DNA of 54,578 nucleotides from an uncultured Bacteroidales bacterium (GTDB lineage: Bacteria; Bacteroidota; Bacteroidia; Bacteroidales; Muribaculaceae), in NCBI GenBank assembly GCA_902793405.1, contig CADBDH010000015.1:1-54578 (forward strand). Direction: 5' to 3'. The notes beneath the pieces were generated by a model. That model searched no databases. It was given only the letters and a program-made list of their open reading frames with translations, and was not told where the DNA came from. The position numbers and the translations under genes are program-made. Below, piece by piece: positions 8,597-17,880 of this stretch (position 1 is the first letter of the stretch; every line of letters begins with the position of its first letter).

Positions 8597-9241
8597 CTAG
8601 AGGCTGATGGTATTTGCCCCGTCAATCTTGAGGTGGTAGCCCACCGATGTGGCAATCACGCCGGCTCCTTGTCGTTGTGCCTCTTCGGTAATCAGGCGGG
8701 CGACAATGTGGTTGTTCTCGTCGTCGAGGTGGCTCACGGGCTCATCGAGCATGATGAAGTCGCACGGCTGGCACAGCGTGCGTATGATGGCCACACGCTG
8801 CTGCTGGCCGATAGAGAGTTTGCTGGCCAGGCTGTCCACCTTGTCGGCAATGCCCATGGCCTCGAACAGCTTGATGATTTCTTCGCGGCTCTTGAACCCC
8901 GTGAGGCGGTTCTTCAGCTCAACATTCTCTATCGCGGTGAGTTCGCCAAACAGGCGCATGTCCTGCGGCAGATAGGCGATGTGGCGCTGGCGCACGTCGC
9001 ACCACTGTGCCACGGTGAGCGACCGGATGTCTTGCCCGTCAAAGGCGATGATGCCGCTGTAGTCCTGGCGGTAACCATAGATGTAGCTGCACATCGACGA
9101 CTTGCCAGTGCCGCTCTCGGCGCTGATGAGGTAGCGCTTGCCTCGCTCCAGCTTGATGTCCTGCAGCCACACTTCGCTGTGGATGCCGTCATGGCCCGCA
9201 AACACGCGGGGCAGGGTCTTATTTAATGCAATTTGTTCCAA
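8597..9241 (-). CDS. ABC transporter ATP-binding protein
   Basis: 214-residue ATPase of the LolD/MacB size class. Walker A is ISAESGTGKSS (about residues 36-46), the Q-loop is in AYLPQDMRLFGEL, the signature is LSIGQQQRV, Walker B is FIMLDEPVSHLDD, and a switch-region histidine is not obvious near the C-terminus. Signature and Walker B are intact, so it should be active. The start appears to be TTG at 9241: an in-frame stop lies six codons upstream and no ATG occurs before Walker A. It is followed by the FtsX-like permease, its likely partner, and preceded by the CDF transporter 40 nt upstream. Confidence 0.88.
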   Translation of the reverse strand: MEQIALNKTLPRVFAGHDGIHSEVWLQDIKLERGKRYLISAESGTGKSSMCSYIYGYRQDYSGIIAFDGQDIRSLTVAQWCDVRQRHIAYLPQDMRLFGELTAIENVELKNRLTGFKSREEIIKLFEAMGIADKVDSLASKLSIGQQQRVAIIRTLCQPCDFIMLDEPVSHLDDENNHIVARLITEEAQRQGAGVIATSVGYHLKIDGANTISL

Positions 9242-9281
9242 ATTGAGTTTCTGGTTCTATGTTGTTAGTTGTTGGTTGGCC

Positions 9282-10235
9282 TCAGTCGTGGCCATGGTCT
9301 TTCTCGCAGTCGTTGGTGCCTCGGTAGGGCTCGACATGGATATTGGTCATCACCTCGCCCAGTTCCTCGCGCAGCTGTTGCTCGATCTGACGGGTGATTT
9401 CGTGGGATTGTGCAACGCTCAAGTCACCTTCCATCTTGACGTGGATGTCCACCACACGCAGGTTGCCGTTGCGGCGTGTGCGCAGGTTGTGAAAGGCCTT
9501 CACGCCAGGCGTTCCATTGACGATGGCGGCGATTTTGTCCTGCTCGTCGCGTGGCAGGGCCACCTCGAGCAACTCCTCGACGGCAGGGCGCCCCATGCGG
9601 TAGGCCAGCACGAGAATCAACACGCTCACGACAATGGCCGCCAGCGGGTCGAGCAGTCGCCAGCGCTCGCCCAGGAACATCGCTCCCGCGACACCCAGCA
9701 GCGTCGCAGCGGTCGAGAGGGCGTCTGCCCGGTGATGCCAGGCATAGGCCTTGAGGGCACTGCTGCCGGTCTTGCGCCCCTTCAGGCGCGTGTATTGATA
9801 GAGGCCTTCCTTGACGATAACGGCAACGATGCCCACGGCAAGGGCGATGTTGTGGGGCCGTTCAAGCGTGCCGCCGTTCAAGGCCGTCCACACGTCCTCG
9901 ACACCCTCAACCATCAGGCCCACGGCCACCACGACCAGGATAATGCTGATCAGGAAGGCTGCCAGCGTCTCAAATTTTCCGCGGCCATAGCGGTAACGCT
10001 GGTCCACCCCTTTGCCCGAGAGGCGCACCATTGCATAGACCAGCGCATCGGTCACCGTGTCGCTGATGCTGTGAATACCGTCGGCCAGGATGGCGCTGGA
10101 GTGTCCGATGAAGCCCGTGGCGATTTTCAACGCCGACAGACACACGTCACAGGTCATGCCCACCAGCGTGCACCGCTTTTCCTCACTGTTGCGGTTCACT
10201 CCGGGTTGATTGCCGTTGTTTGCTCCAATACTCAT
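9282..10235 (-). CDS. Cation diffusion facilitator (CDF) family metal transporter
   Basis: Predicted proton-coupled exporter of divalent metal ions (Zn2+, Fe2+, Mn2+ or similar). Six membrane segments are readable. The metal-site pattern is in SSAILADGIHSISDTVTDALV (the second-helix HxxxD), with a second HRADALSTAATL motif in a later helix. The cytoplasmic C-terminal domain carries GVKAFHNLRTRRNGN and DIHVKMEGDLSV and ends in a His/Asp-rich tail (CEKDHGHD). I chose ATG 10235 because a TAATTTTG -7 element (10247-10254) overlaps the upstream ATG at 10259. The longer start would add eight residues. The metal is not predictable with confidence. Confidence 0.88.
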   Translation of the reverse strand: MSIGANNGNQPGVNRNSEEKRCTLVGMTCDVCLSALKIATGFIGHSSAILADGIHSISDTVTDALVYAMVRLSGKGVDQRYRYGRGKFETLAAFLISIILVVVAVGLMVEGVEDVWTALNGGTLERPHNIALAVGIVAVIVKEGLYQYTRLKGRKTGSSALKAYAWHHRADALSTAATLLGVAGAMFLGERWRLLDPLAAIVVSVLILVLAYRMGRPAVEELLEVALPRDEQDKIAAIVNGTPGVKAFHNLRTRRNGNLRVVDIHVKMEGDLSVAQSHEITRQIEQQLREELGEVMTNIHVEPYRGTNDCEKDHGHD

Positions 10236-10246
10236 TGTAGTGGCTG

Positions 10247-10254
10247 CAAAATTA
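10247..10254 (-). promoter_or_regulatory. Possible -7 promoter element of the CDF gene
   Basis: TAATTTTG on the minus strand fits TAnnTTTG and would give a very short leader before ATG 10235. No TTTG is found at the expected -33 spacing, so this is a weak call. Confidence 0.4.
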
Positions 10255-10409
10255 CGCATTTCCGCCCATTGTCGGGCAGTAATTAACTAAAATTTATAAT
10301 GTGGCTCTTTTGTCGGGTCAAACGGCCGATTTTTTAAGCAAACAGCCCTGTTCTCATCTTTTCATTTTGCAGAAAATGGTAATTTTTTATAATAAATACT
10401 AGCAAATAA

Positions 10410-10441
10410 TTTGATTATTCCTGTTGGTTTGTTTAACTTTG
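10410..10441 (+). promoter_or_regulatory. Promoter of first C10 protease gene
   Basis: TTTG at 10410-10413, 20 nt, TAACTTTG at 10434-10441: full match to the Bacteroidetes pattern, about 85 nt before the start codon. The transcribed leader is similar to that of the next paralogue and is identical for about 19 nt up to and including the ATG (10512-10530 versus 14159-14177). Confidence 0.85.
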
Positions 10442-10526
10442 CGGGTCGAAACCAACAAACTGTAATATACATACAACATAGACTTTAACAACTTTTTTGT
10501 TTACTAAATTATACCATTATTCGCTT

Positions 10527-13500
10527 ATGAAGAAATTATTATTGTTGCTGACTGTCGCAATGGCGGCAATGTCGATTGCGGCTGCACCTGTCGACCAGGT
10601 GTCGGCCCAGAAAAAGGCACAAAGCTTTTTGGCAAACTATTATGCCGGTAAACTGATGGCTCCTGCAGCACTCAATCCCGTGCTGCTCAAGGCCGAGATG
10701 GGCTCTGTAAAAATCAGCCAGCCCGTGTATTACATCTACAACACCTCGTCGACCTTTGTTGTGGTTGCCGGTGATGACCGGGCCGAGGAGATCCTCATGG
10801 TGGGTGACCGTCCCTTGAAGGACGTCAACAACCTGGCTCCGGGTCTTCAGGACATGCTGCTCCAGTACAAGAATGAGATCATGTACCTGCAGGAGCATCC
10901 GGGACTGCAGGTCGATCCTATCGTTAGCCCGCAGAACGACCCGTCGTTGCGCGGCAGCGATTCGGGTGGTACCTATTTGCTGGATTGCAACTGGGACCAG
11001 GAGGCTCCTTATTGGGGCCAGTGCAAGTTCACCTATAACAATAGAAGCTACCAGTGCTTGACCGGTTGCCCCGCCACTTCGGCATCGATGGTCATGTACT
11101 ACTGGAAATTTCCGACGGCTGCCACGCCCCAGGTTCCGGCCTACGCTATGACCTTGAACGACAGTTACACGGTCAACGTGGCTGCGCTGCCCTCGGTTAC
11201 CTTCGACTGGAACAACATGAAGGATTCATACAGCAGCTACACTACTGCTCAGGGCAATGCCGTGGCAACACTGATGCGTTATGTGGGCCAGGCCGAAGAA
11301 ATGGCCTATGGTACCGATGGTAGCGGTATCAGTGTTTATGATGCTCAGAATGTTGCTGACATGTTCATATTCTACGGCTACAATGCCAGCACGACCCGTC
11401 TTGTCTTGAAGACCAACCTCAATACCGGTGCTACCCTGTATTCCGACAGCCAGTGGGCTTCGTTGATTCAGACCGAGATGAATGCCGGCCGCCCCATCGT
11501 GTTCATGGCTGTGAGCAGCAGTGCCGGTGGTCATGCCTTCAATGTGGACGGTTACAACAGCAGCACCAACAAGTACCACTGTAACTTCGGTTGGAGTGGT
11601 GACGGCAATGCATGGTGCGCATTGAACTCCTTCGGTTATTCTTCGGGCTGGTACAGCTACACGTTCAACCAGTATCAGCAGATGGTAATCGGTATTCAGC
11701 CTGGCGATGGCCCAACAACCACTCCCGTGCTCACCGTTAATCCCACCACGCTGTCCTTTACCGGCTGCACCACAGGTGAGACCTATACCAAGACCTTTAC
11801 CGTGAGCGGTACCGACCTGCGCGGTGATGTCAATATTTCTACGTCCAACACGTCATTCACCGTTTCGCCCTCGACCTTGACCGCAGCTCAGGCCGCAGCT
11901 GGCGCAACTGTCACCGTTACCTTCAAGCCTACCTCCAGCGGCACCCAGAACGCAACCATCACTGTCGCAAGCAGTGGTGCCGAGAGCAAGAACGTGAGCG
12001 TGTCGGGTACGGCTACAACGACCCCCAAGATCACGGTTAATCCCACCTCGCTGAGCATGAGCACCACCGTGGGCACTCCCGTAACCCAGACGTTTAACGT
12101 TACCGGCACCAACCTCACCGGCTCTGTCTATCTGACTTGCAGCGGCACGGGCTTCTCGATCAACAAGAGCAATATCACCAGGACCGCTGCAGGCGCGGGT
12201 GTCGACGTTACTGTAACCTATAATCCCACGGCAACCGGTACTCACACCGGCACTGTGACCTTGACCAGCACGGGTGCCGAGACGGTGACCGTCAGCCTGA
12301 ATGGTACTGCAGTGGGAACGCCCACGATTACGGTTGATCCCGCTTCGCTGTCGTTCAACGCTACCGTTGGCGAGACGGTAACCAAGACCTTCACCGTCAC
12401 GGGTAATGACCTGACGGGTACGGTATATCTTGGCGTGACGGGCACTGGCTTTACCATCGACAAGACCAGCATCACCAGGACTCAGGCTGCCAACGGCGCA
12501 ACCGTTACCGTGACCTACAAACCCACGACTGGTGGAACCCACACGGGTACCGTTACCCTGACGAGCACTGGCGCTCAGCAGGTTAATGTTTCGCTCACGG
12601 GTATTGCAACCACGACTCCCACCCTTGCCGCCAATCCCGCCGCACTGAACTTCCAGACTACTGTGGGCACGCCGCAGACCAAGACATTCACCTTGAGTGC
12701 TGCCAACCTCGAGGGCAATGTGACGCTGGCTGTTGAGGGCGAGGAATTCGCCATCGATAAGACCAGCATCATTCCCGGCGCTGCCAACAATTCTGTCATC
12801 AATGTGACCTACACACCGACGGCATTCGGCACCCACACCGGTACCGTGACCATCACCAGCCCCAACGCTCCGACAGTCACTGTCGCTCTGAATGGCCAGG
12901 CCGATCTCGTGAAGTTTGCCCCCGTGATGCTGCCCGCTAACGAAAATGGTATCAACCTGACTCAGTTCCGTGCCGACTGGACCGACCAGACCCTTGAGGA
13001 GAACGTGGAAAGCTACACCCTCGAGGTATCGGCTAAGCCCGTTGCACCCCAGGTTGAGCTTCTCAGCACCGTTCTCGGTACAGACTTTACCGGCAGTGCA
13101 ACCGGTTATTATGCCATCACATTGCCCGCTCCTTGGGGTGGTCTCAATGTGCGTGGTGGCTTGAACAAGATCATCTACTTTAGGAGCAATTACAACGGTG
13201 ATGGCTCCTATGGTAACATTACCTACACCATCCCCGCTGGTTACGAGAATGCCACCTTCACGTTGAAGGTCACCACCAGCGATACCAACGACAGTCAGGG
13301 TAACCTTACCGTATCCACGCCGCAGACGGCCGCTGTCAACCACTACTTCAACATCGGTGAGACTTATGCTTGGGTAGTAACCGCCAGCTCGGGTGACAAG
13401 ATCACCATCACCACGCCCGATGACAATTACTCGCCTGACATTGCCAAGTTGGAGGTATATTATGGTGACGCTACCAGCCAGGCCAACCTCATGGCTACCG

Positions 13501-13913
13501 AGACCGGCGACGCCGACTATCGCCTGATCACGGGCATCACCGACAAGTACTACACCGTTAAGAACCTCACTGCCGAGGGCACCTTCCTCTACAAGGTAAA
13601 GGCCCTCTACATCGACGGTACCGAGAGTGAATGGAGTAACATCGAGGAGGTTACCCTGTTCGACAACGGTCATGGCTATGAGGTGGGTGATGTGAACCAC
13701 GATGGTTTGCTCAATATCGCCGACGTGACTCAGTTGATCGACGCAATGATCAATTCTGATGTTGAAGTTTGCCAGATTTGTGCTGATGTTCATCCCGACG
13801 GAGTGATCAACATTGCCGATGTGACGGCATTGATCGACATGCTTTCGGGCGCTCCCGCCACGCTTAACATCAAGGCACCGATCATGGGTACTGATTTCTC
13901 GCCTGTGCGTTAA
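10527..13913 (+). CDS. Secreted C10-family cysteine protease with four Ig-like repeats, FnIII and dockerin
   Basis: 1128 residues from ATG 10527; the TTG 30 nt upstream is not needed because the signal peptide (MKKLLLLLTVAMAAMSIAAA) starts here. A propeptide (about 20-140) precedes a streptopain-like domain with nucleophile C181 in LTGCPATSASM, H336 in GGHAFNVDGY and the NFGWSG tryptophan. Four repeats of about 99 residues follow (about 399-794), each starting near TPxITVNPxxLSF. Next is a fibronectin III module split by an inserted beta-rich segment, then a dockerin (about 1055-1106) with a CQIC pair between its calcium loops. A 22-residue tail ends SPVR. It probably degrades extracellular protein. 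The gene has its own promoter and terminator. Family relatives include interpain and PrtT. Confidence 0.9.
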   Translation: MKKLLLLLTVAMAAMSIAAAPVDQVSAQKKAQSFLANYYAGKLMAPAALNPVLLKAEMGSVKISQPVYYIYNTSSTFVVVAGDDRAEEILMVGDRPLKDVNNLAPGLQDMLLQYKNEIMYLQEHPGLQVDPIVSPQNDPSLRGSDSGGTYLLDCNWDQEAPYWGQCKFTYNNRSYQCLTGCPATSASMVMYYWKFPTAATPQVPAYAMTLNDSYTVNVAALPSVTFDWNNMKDSYSSYTTAQGNAVATLMRYVGQAEEMAYGTDGSGISVYDAQNVADMFIFYGYNASTTRLVLKTNLNTGATLYSDSQWASLIQTEMNAGRPIVFMAVSSSAGGHAFNVDGYNSSTNKYHCNFGWSGDGNAWCALNSFGYSSGWYSYTFNQYQQMVIGIQPGDGPTTTPVLTVNPTTLSFTGCTTGETYTKTFTVSGTDLRGDVNISTSNTSFTVSPSTLTAAQAAAGATVTVTFKPTSSGTQNATITVASSGAESKNVSVSGTATTTPKITVNPTSLSMSTTVGTPVTQTFNVTGTNLTGSVYLTCSGTGFSINKSNITRTAAGAGVDVTVTYNPTATGTHTGTVTLTSTGAETVTVSLNGTAVGTPTITVDPASLSFNATVGETVTKTFTVTGNDLTGTVYLGVTGTGFTIDKTSITRTQAANGATVTVTYKPTTGGTHTGTVTLTSTGAQQVNVSLTGIATTTPTLAANPAALNFQTTVGTPQTKTFTLSAANLEGNVTLAVEGEEFAIDKTSIIPGAANNSVINVTYTPTAFGTHTGTVTITSPNAPTVTVALNGQADLVKFAPVMLPANENGINLTQFRADWTDQTLEENVESYTLEVSAKPVAPQVELLSTVLGTDFTGSATGYYAITLPAPWGGLNVRGGLNKIIYFRSNYNGDGSYGNITYTIPAGYENATFTLKVTTSDTNDSQGNLTVSTPQTAAVNHYFNIGETYAWVVTASSGDKITITTPDDNYSPDIAKLEVYYGDATSQANLMATETGDADYRLITGITDKYYTVKNLTAEGTFLYKVKALYIDGTESEWSNIEEVTLFDNGHGYEVGDVNHDGLLNIADVTQLIDAMINSDVEVCQICADVHPDGVINIADVTALIDMLSGAPATLNIKAPIMGTDFSPVR

Positions 13914-13945
13914 CAGCGCTAGGCATAGCATAGATTAAGCCGTTA

Positions 13946-13978
13946 CAGGGCACCTTTCTCATGAGAGAAGGTGCCCTG
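13946..13978 (+). terminator. Terminator of first C10 protease gene
   Basis: CAGGGCACCTT (13946-13956) pairs with AAGGTGCCCTG (13968-13978), extended inward by CTC/GAG with one bulge, and followed by TTTGG. The same hairpin recurs after the next paralogue. Confidence 0.8.
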
Positions 13979-14063
13979 TTTGGTATATTTATGAGTAATG
14001 ACCACTAGTCTTGCAGTTTATAAGCTAATGATGTACTTTTTGTGATAATTGCTTGGAAATATT

Positions 14064-14094
14064 TTTGTCGTTCGTGACGGTTTGCTTAACTTTG
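14064..14094 (+). promoter_or_regulatory. Promoter of second C10 protease gene
   Basis: TTTG at 14064-14067, 19 nt, TAACTTTG at 14087-14094. The downstream leader resembles that of the first protease gene. Confidence 0.85.
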
Positions 14095-14173
14095 CGGGGC
14101 AAAACCAAGAAACTGCCATTTGGGCGCAACATAGACCATAACATTATTTTATATTAATTACCATTATTCGCTT

Positions 14174-17100
14174 ATGAAAAAAATCTTATTTTTCATTGCA
14201 GTCGTTATTACGGCTTTGCAAATGTCTGCCGCCGATGTGACCCCTTCACAGGCACAGGCCGCAGCCAACGCGTTTTTAAGAAAACAGGTAGCCGCTGGGC
14301 ATCTTAAAGCTGCTGCAGCTTCCAACCTTAGGCTTGTCAAGGCCGAAGCGTCGGTAGCCAGGCCCACAGCTGTGGACTACTACATCTTCAATTCGACTAA
14401 ATCCTATGTAGTGGTTTCGGGTGATGACCAGGCACCTCAGATCCTGATGTACGGTGAGGAAGGTTCTCTCGACATGGACAACATTCCCCCCGCCATGCAG
14501 TGGCTGCTCAACAAGTACAAATATCAGATCGACGGCATCAAGGCTGGTACCCTCGCGCCGTTGAAGCTCCCCAAGTTTGCCACCACGCCCGTTGCGCCGC
14601 TGGTAAACGCCAACTGGGACCAGAGCGCTCCTTATAATAACCAGTGCCCCTCCAGCGGCGGTCGTCACGCCGTTACCGGCTGCCCGGCTACCTCGCTGAG
14701 TATGTGCTACTACAAGTGGAAATGGCCCGAGACCTATCCTGCAGTTGCAGCCCTTTCTAATACCGGCGGTCTCAGCGCTGCTGCTCTGCCCGAGCGCCAA
14801 GCCGACTGGGCTAACATCATCGACGAGTACACCGGCCCGACCAACTATAACTACTCGAGCGCACAGGCCGATGCCGTGGCATGGCTGATGCGCTATGCGG
14901 GCCAGGCAATTCCCGATTATCAGTACAGCACCAGTGCCAGTGGTGCCAACGACCCCGAAATCTATCAGGGCTGCCTCAACATGGGTTACACCGATGCCCA
15001 GTACCTCCTGCTCACCGAGCTTGTATCATCGGGTTGGTCCTATACCAATGGCCCGCAGCAGTACACCGACGCCCAGTGGAACGAATTTATGCTGAACGAG
15101 CTGCACAATGGCCGTCCCATCGAGTATCTGGCCTATGACGTCAGCGGCGGCTACAACGTTTCGGGTCACGCCTTCAACGTGTTTGGCTGCAATGCCAGCG
15201 GCCAGTACTACGTGAACTGGGGCTGGAGCGGCGACAGCAACGGCTATTGCACCCTGCACAACTTCACCACCGCTACCGGTGCAACGGGACAGTCGGGCTC
15301 TTACGTCTTCAACTATGGCGAGGCCATGATTATCGGTATCGAGCCCCCTGCAGGTGCTCTTACCAATCCCAGAATCACGGTCAATCCCGCCACGCTCACG
15401 ATGAACACCTTTGTGGGCAAACCAGTGACCGCTACCTTCAAGGTTACCGGTGCCAACCTCACCAGCAACGTGAACCTGGCCATCAGCGGCGACAATGCCT
15501 TCTCGCTGAGCACGGCCAGCATCAGTGCCACTCAGGCCGAGAATGGTGTGGACGTTACTGTAACCTATACTCCCACCAGCATCGGTTCCAACGAGGCAAC
15601 TGTCACATTGACCAGCACCGATGCCGAGAGTGTGACGGTCAAGCTCAATGGTAATGCCGACCTGGAGACCTACAATCCTGTGATGCTCGAGGCCCGCAAC
15701 GTCACCTCCACCTCGTTCAATGCCGCCTGGACCGACGAGACTCCCGCCGGCAACGTGGAGAGCTACACCCTGTATGTGAGCGACAAGCCGTTCAAGCCCG
15801 CTGTTGCCCTGCTCGATTCTCTCGACTGGACCCAGTCCAATGCAATCCCTGCAAGCTGGTCTTCCTACGGACTGACCTATTATGGCTCCAATAGCGCATC
15901 CTACCTGAGCTCAGGTGGCTATGTCCAGAGTGGAACTTATGACCTCACCGGCTATGACAAGGTGACTGTCATGATTTATTCCGAGCCCTATAACAACAAT
16001 AATACCCTCACCGTGACTACCAGTGTTGACAACAAGAGCGTGTCGCTCCCTAACGGCGTCTCGTTTGCCTGGTATACCATTGTTGTGAATTGCGCCAGCA
16101 GCGACAATATTAAGATCACTTCCAGCGGTATGCCCGACATGAGGTACGTGAAGGTTTATGCAGGCGAGTATACCGCACCGCAGCTCAAGGCCTCCGAGAC
16201 CGGCGACGAGACTTATCGTGTCATCACCGGTATCACCGACAAGAATTACACCGTTACCGGTCTCACCCCGGGTGGCACGTTCAACTTCTATGTCGAGGCC
16301 AACTACATCAATGGTGGTGCCGGCGCCAGCAACGTTGAGCAAGTTACCCTCGCCGAGAATACCAATCCTGTTCTCACCGTGAATCCGACTAGCCTGAACA
16401 TGACTGCTGTTGTTGGCGAGACCGCAACAGCCACCTTCAACGTCTCGGGTGCTAACCTCACCGGTGATGTGACCCTGGCATTGACCGATGCCGACGGCGT
16501 TTACAGCATCAACCCGACGACCATCAGCGCTGCCGATGCCATGAACGGCAAGGCCGTTACCGTTACTTATGCTCCCACAGCCTTTGGCATGCACAATGCA
16601 TCGATTACCCTGAGCAGTGCCGATGCCGAGGATGTGACGGTTACCCTGAACGGCCAGGCCAATATCGTGACCTTCGCTCCCGTGATGCTGCCCGCCAACG
16701 AGAACGCCATCAACCTGACACAGTTCCGTGCCGACTGGACCGACCAGACCCTTGAGGAGAACGTGGAAAGCTATACCCTTGAGGTATCGGCTAAGCCCGT
16801 AGAGCCTGCTTATGAGCTTATCGCCTCGCTGTCCGGCACCCAGTTCTCGGGTGAGCAGTATTATGCTGTTAACCTGACCTATCCTTGGGCAGGTACCAAC
16901 ACGCGCGGTCACAACAATGAGATCATCTACTTCAGGAACAATTATGATGGAAATGGTTCCTACGGAAACATCACCTACACCATTCCTGAAGGCTATGAGA
17001 ATGCCACCTTCACGATGAAGATTACCACTGGCACCAGTGCCGACGAGGCTGTCGGCAACTTGACCGTCGCTACGCCGCAGACCGCTGGCACCACCCACTA

Positions 17101-17665
17101 CTTCAACCCCAGCGAGACCTTTGCTTGGCTAGTTACCGCAAGTTCGGGCGACAAGATCACCATCACCACGCCCGATGCCCAGTACTCGCCCGATATCGCT
17201 CTGATCGAGGTCTATGCCGGCGATGCCACCTCAATGATGTTGATGGCTACCGAGACCGGTGACGCCGACTATCGCCTGATCACGGGTATCACCGACAAGT
17301 TCTACACCGTTAAGGACCTCACGCCCGAGGGCACCTTCCTCTACAAGGTAAAGGCCCTCTACATCGATGGTACCGAGAGTGACTGGAGTAACATCGAGGA
17401 GGTAACCCTGTTCGACAACGGTCATGGCTATGAGGTGGGCGATGTGAACCACGATGGCATGATCAATATCTCCGACGTGACGCAACTGATCGACGCCTTA
17501 CTCAGTTCCGAAATCGAGGTTTGCCAGATCTGTGCAGACATCAAGCCCGATGGCGTGATCAACATTGCCGATGTAACGGCATTGATCGACATGCTTTCGG
17601 GCAATGCCGCCACGCTCAACCTCAGGGCTCCGATCATCTGTACCGATTGCTCACCCGTGCGTTAA
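14174..17665 (+). CDS. Secreted C10-family cysteine protease with duplicated Ig-like/FnIII units and dockerin
   Basis: 1163 residues. Signal peptide (MKKILFFIAVVITALQMSAA), propeptide, then a streptopain-like domain with C170 in VTGCPATSLSM, H332 in VSGHAFNVFG and the VNWGWSGD stretch. The C-terminal half alternates: Ig-like repeat (about 400-495), split fibronectin III (about 497-730), Ig-like repeat (about 733-835), a second split fibronectin III (about 836-1085), then a dockerin starting at D1090 with CQIC between the loops, and a tail ending SPVR. The last fibronectin unit, dockerin and 3' region are nearly identical to those of the 10527 gene, while the catalytic domains differ much more. 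This suggests recent exchange or duplication of the C-terminal modules. Confidence 0.9.
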   Translation: MKKILFFIAVVITALQMSAADVTPSQAQAAANAFLRKQVAAGHLKAAAASNLRLVKAEASVARPTAVDYYIFNSTKSYVVVSGDDQAPQILMYGEEGSLDMDNIPPAMQWLLNKYKYQIDGIKAGTLAPLKLPKFATTPVAPLVNANWDQSAPYNNQCPSSGGRHAVTGCPATSLSMCYYKWKWPETYPAVAALSNTGGLSAAALPERQADWANIIDEYTGPTNYNYSSAQADAVAWLMRYAGQAIPDYQYSTSASGANDPEIYQGCLNMGYTDAQYLLLTELVSSGWSYTNGPQQYTDAQWNEFMLNELHNGRPIEYLAYDVSGGYNVSGHAFNVFGCNASGQYYVNWGWSGDSNGYCTLHNFTTATGATGQSGSYVFNYGEAMIIGIEPPAGALTNPRITVNPATLTMNTFVGKPVTATFKVTGANLTSNVNLAISGDNAFSLSTASISATQAENGVDVTVTYTPTSIGSNEATVTLTSTDAESVTVKLNGNADLETYNPVMLEARNVTSTSFNAAWTDETPAGNVESYTLYVSDKPFKPAVALLDSLDWTQSNAIPASWSSYGLTYYGSNSASYLSSGGYVQSGTYDLTGYDKVTVMIYSEPYNNNNTLTVTTSVDNKSVSLPNGVSFAWYTIVVNCASSDNIKITSSGMPDMRYVKVYAGEYTAPQLKASETGDETYRVITGITDKNYTVTGLTPGGTFNFYVEANYINGGAGASNVEQVTLAENTNPVLTVNPTSLNMTAVVGETATATFNVSGANLTGDVTLALTDADGVYSINPTTISAADAMNGKAVTVTYAPTAFGMHNASITLSSADAEDVTVTLNGQANIVTFAPVMLPANENAINLTQFRADWTDQTLEENVESYTLEVSAKPVEPAYELIASLSGTQFSGEQYYAVNLTYPWAGTNTRGHNNEIIYFRNNYDGNGSYGNITYTIPEGYENATFTMKITTGTSADEAVGNLTVATPQTAGTTHYFNPSETFAWLVTASSGDKITITTPDAQYSPDIALIEVYAGDATSMMLMATETGDADYRLITGITDKFYTVKDLTPEGTFLYKVKALYIDGTESDWSNIEEVTLFDNGHGYEVGDVNHDGMINISDVTQLIDALLSSEIEVCQICADIKPDGVINIADVTALIDMLSGNAATLNLRAPIICTDCSPVR

Positions 17666-17697
17666 CAGCGCCAGGTTTAGCATAAATTAAGCCGTTG

Positions 17698-17730
17698 CAG
17701 GGCACCTTTCTGTTGAGGGAAGGTGCCCTG
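17698..17730 (+). terminator. Terminator of second C10 protease gene
   Basis: CAGGGCACCTT pairs with AAGGTGCCCTG (17698-17708 with 17720-17730). It is a near copy of the hairpin at 13946-13978. The T-run that follows is poor. Confidence 0.7.
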
Positions 17731-17813
17731 CTCGGTTGCTATGGCTTTTAGTTGTGAACTTCGCATGGATTGGTTGAGCGAAACGTTATTTTAAGTGAAA
17801 GAAACGGGAAAAA

Positions 17814-17845
17814 TTTGGATTATAACCTTTGGAGTTGTAAATTTG
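17814..17845 (+). promoter_or_regulatory. Promoter of third C10 protease gene
   Basis: TTTG at 17814-17817, 20 nt, TAAATTTG at 17838-17845, 35 nt upstream of the start codon. The leader is shorter than, and unlike, that of the two preceding paralogues. Confidence 0.85.
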
Positions 17846-17880
17846 CACGTTTTTTGAAATAATCGTTTAATTAATTTTAT

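Noticed and set aside
10497-10526. TTG start 30 nt upstream of the first C10 protease
   Set aside because: The signal peptide begins at ATG 10527, within a 19-nt stretch identical in the paralogue.
11853-13931. 692-codon open frame on the minus strand opposite the first C10 protease
   Set aside because: It lies wholly antisense to a gene with clear domains, and its protein is compositionally odd (rich in H, G, V, R). It is a by-product of the biased third positions and repeats of the real gene.
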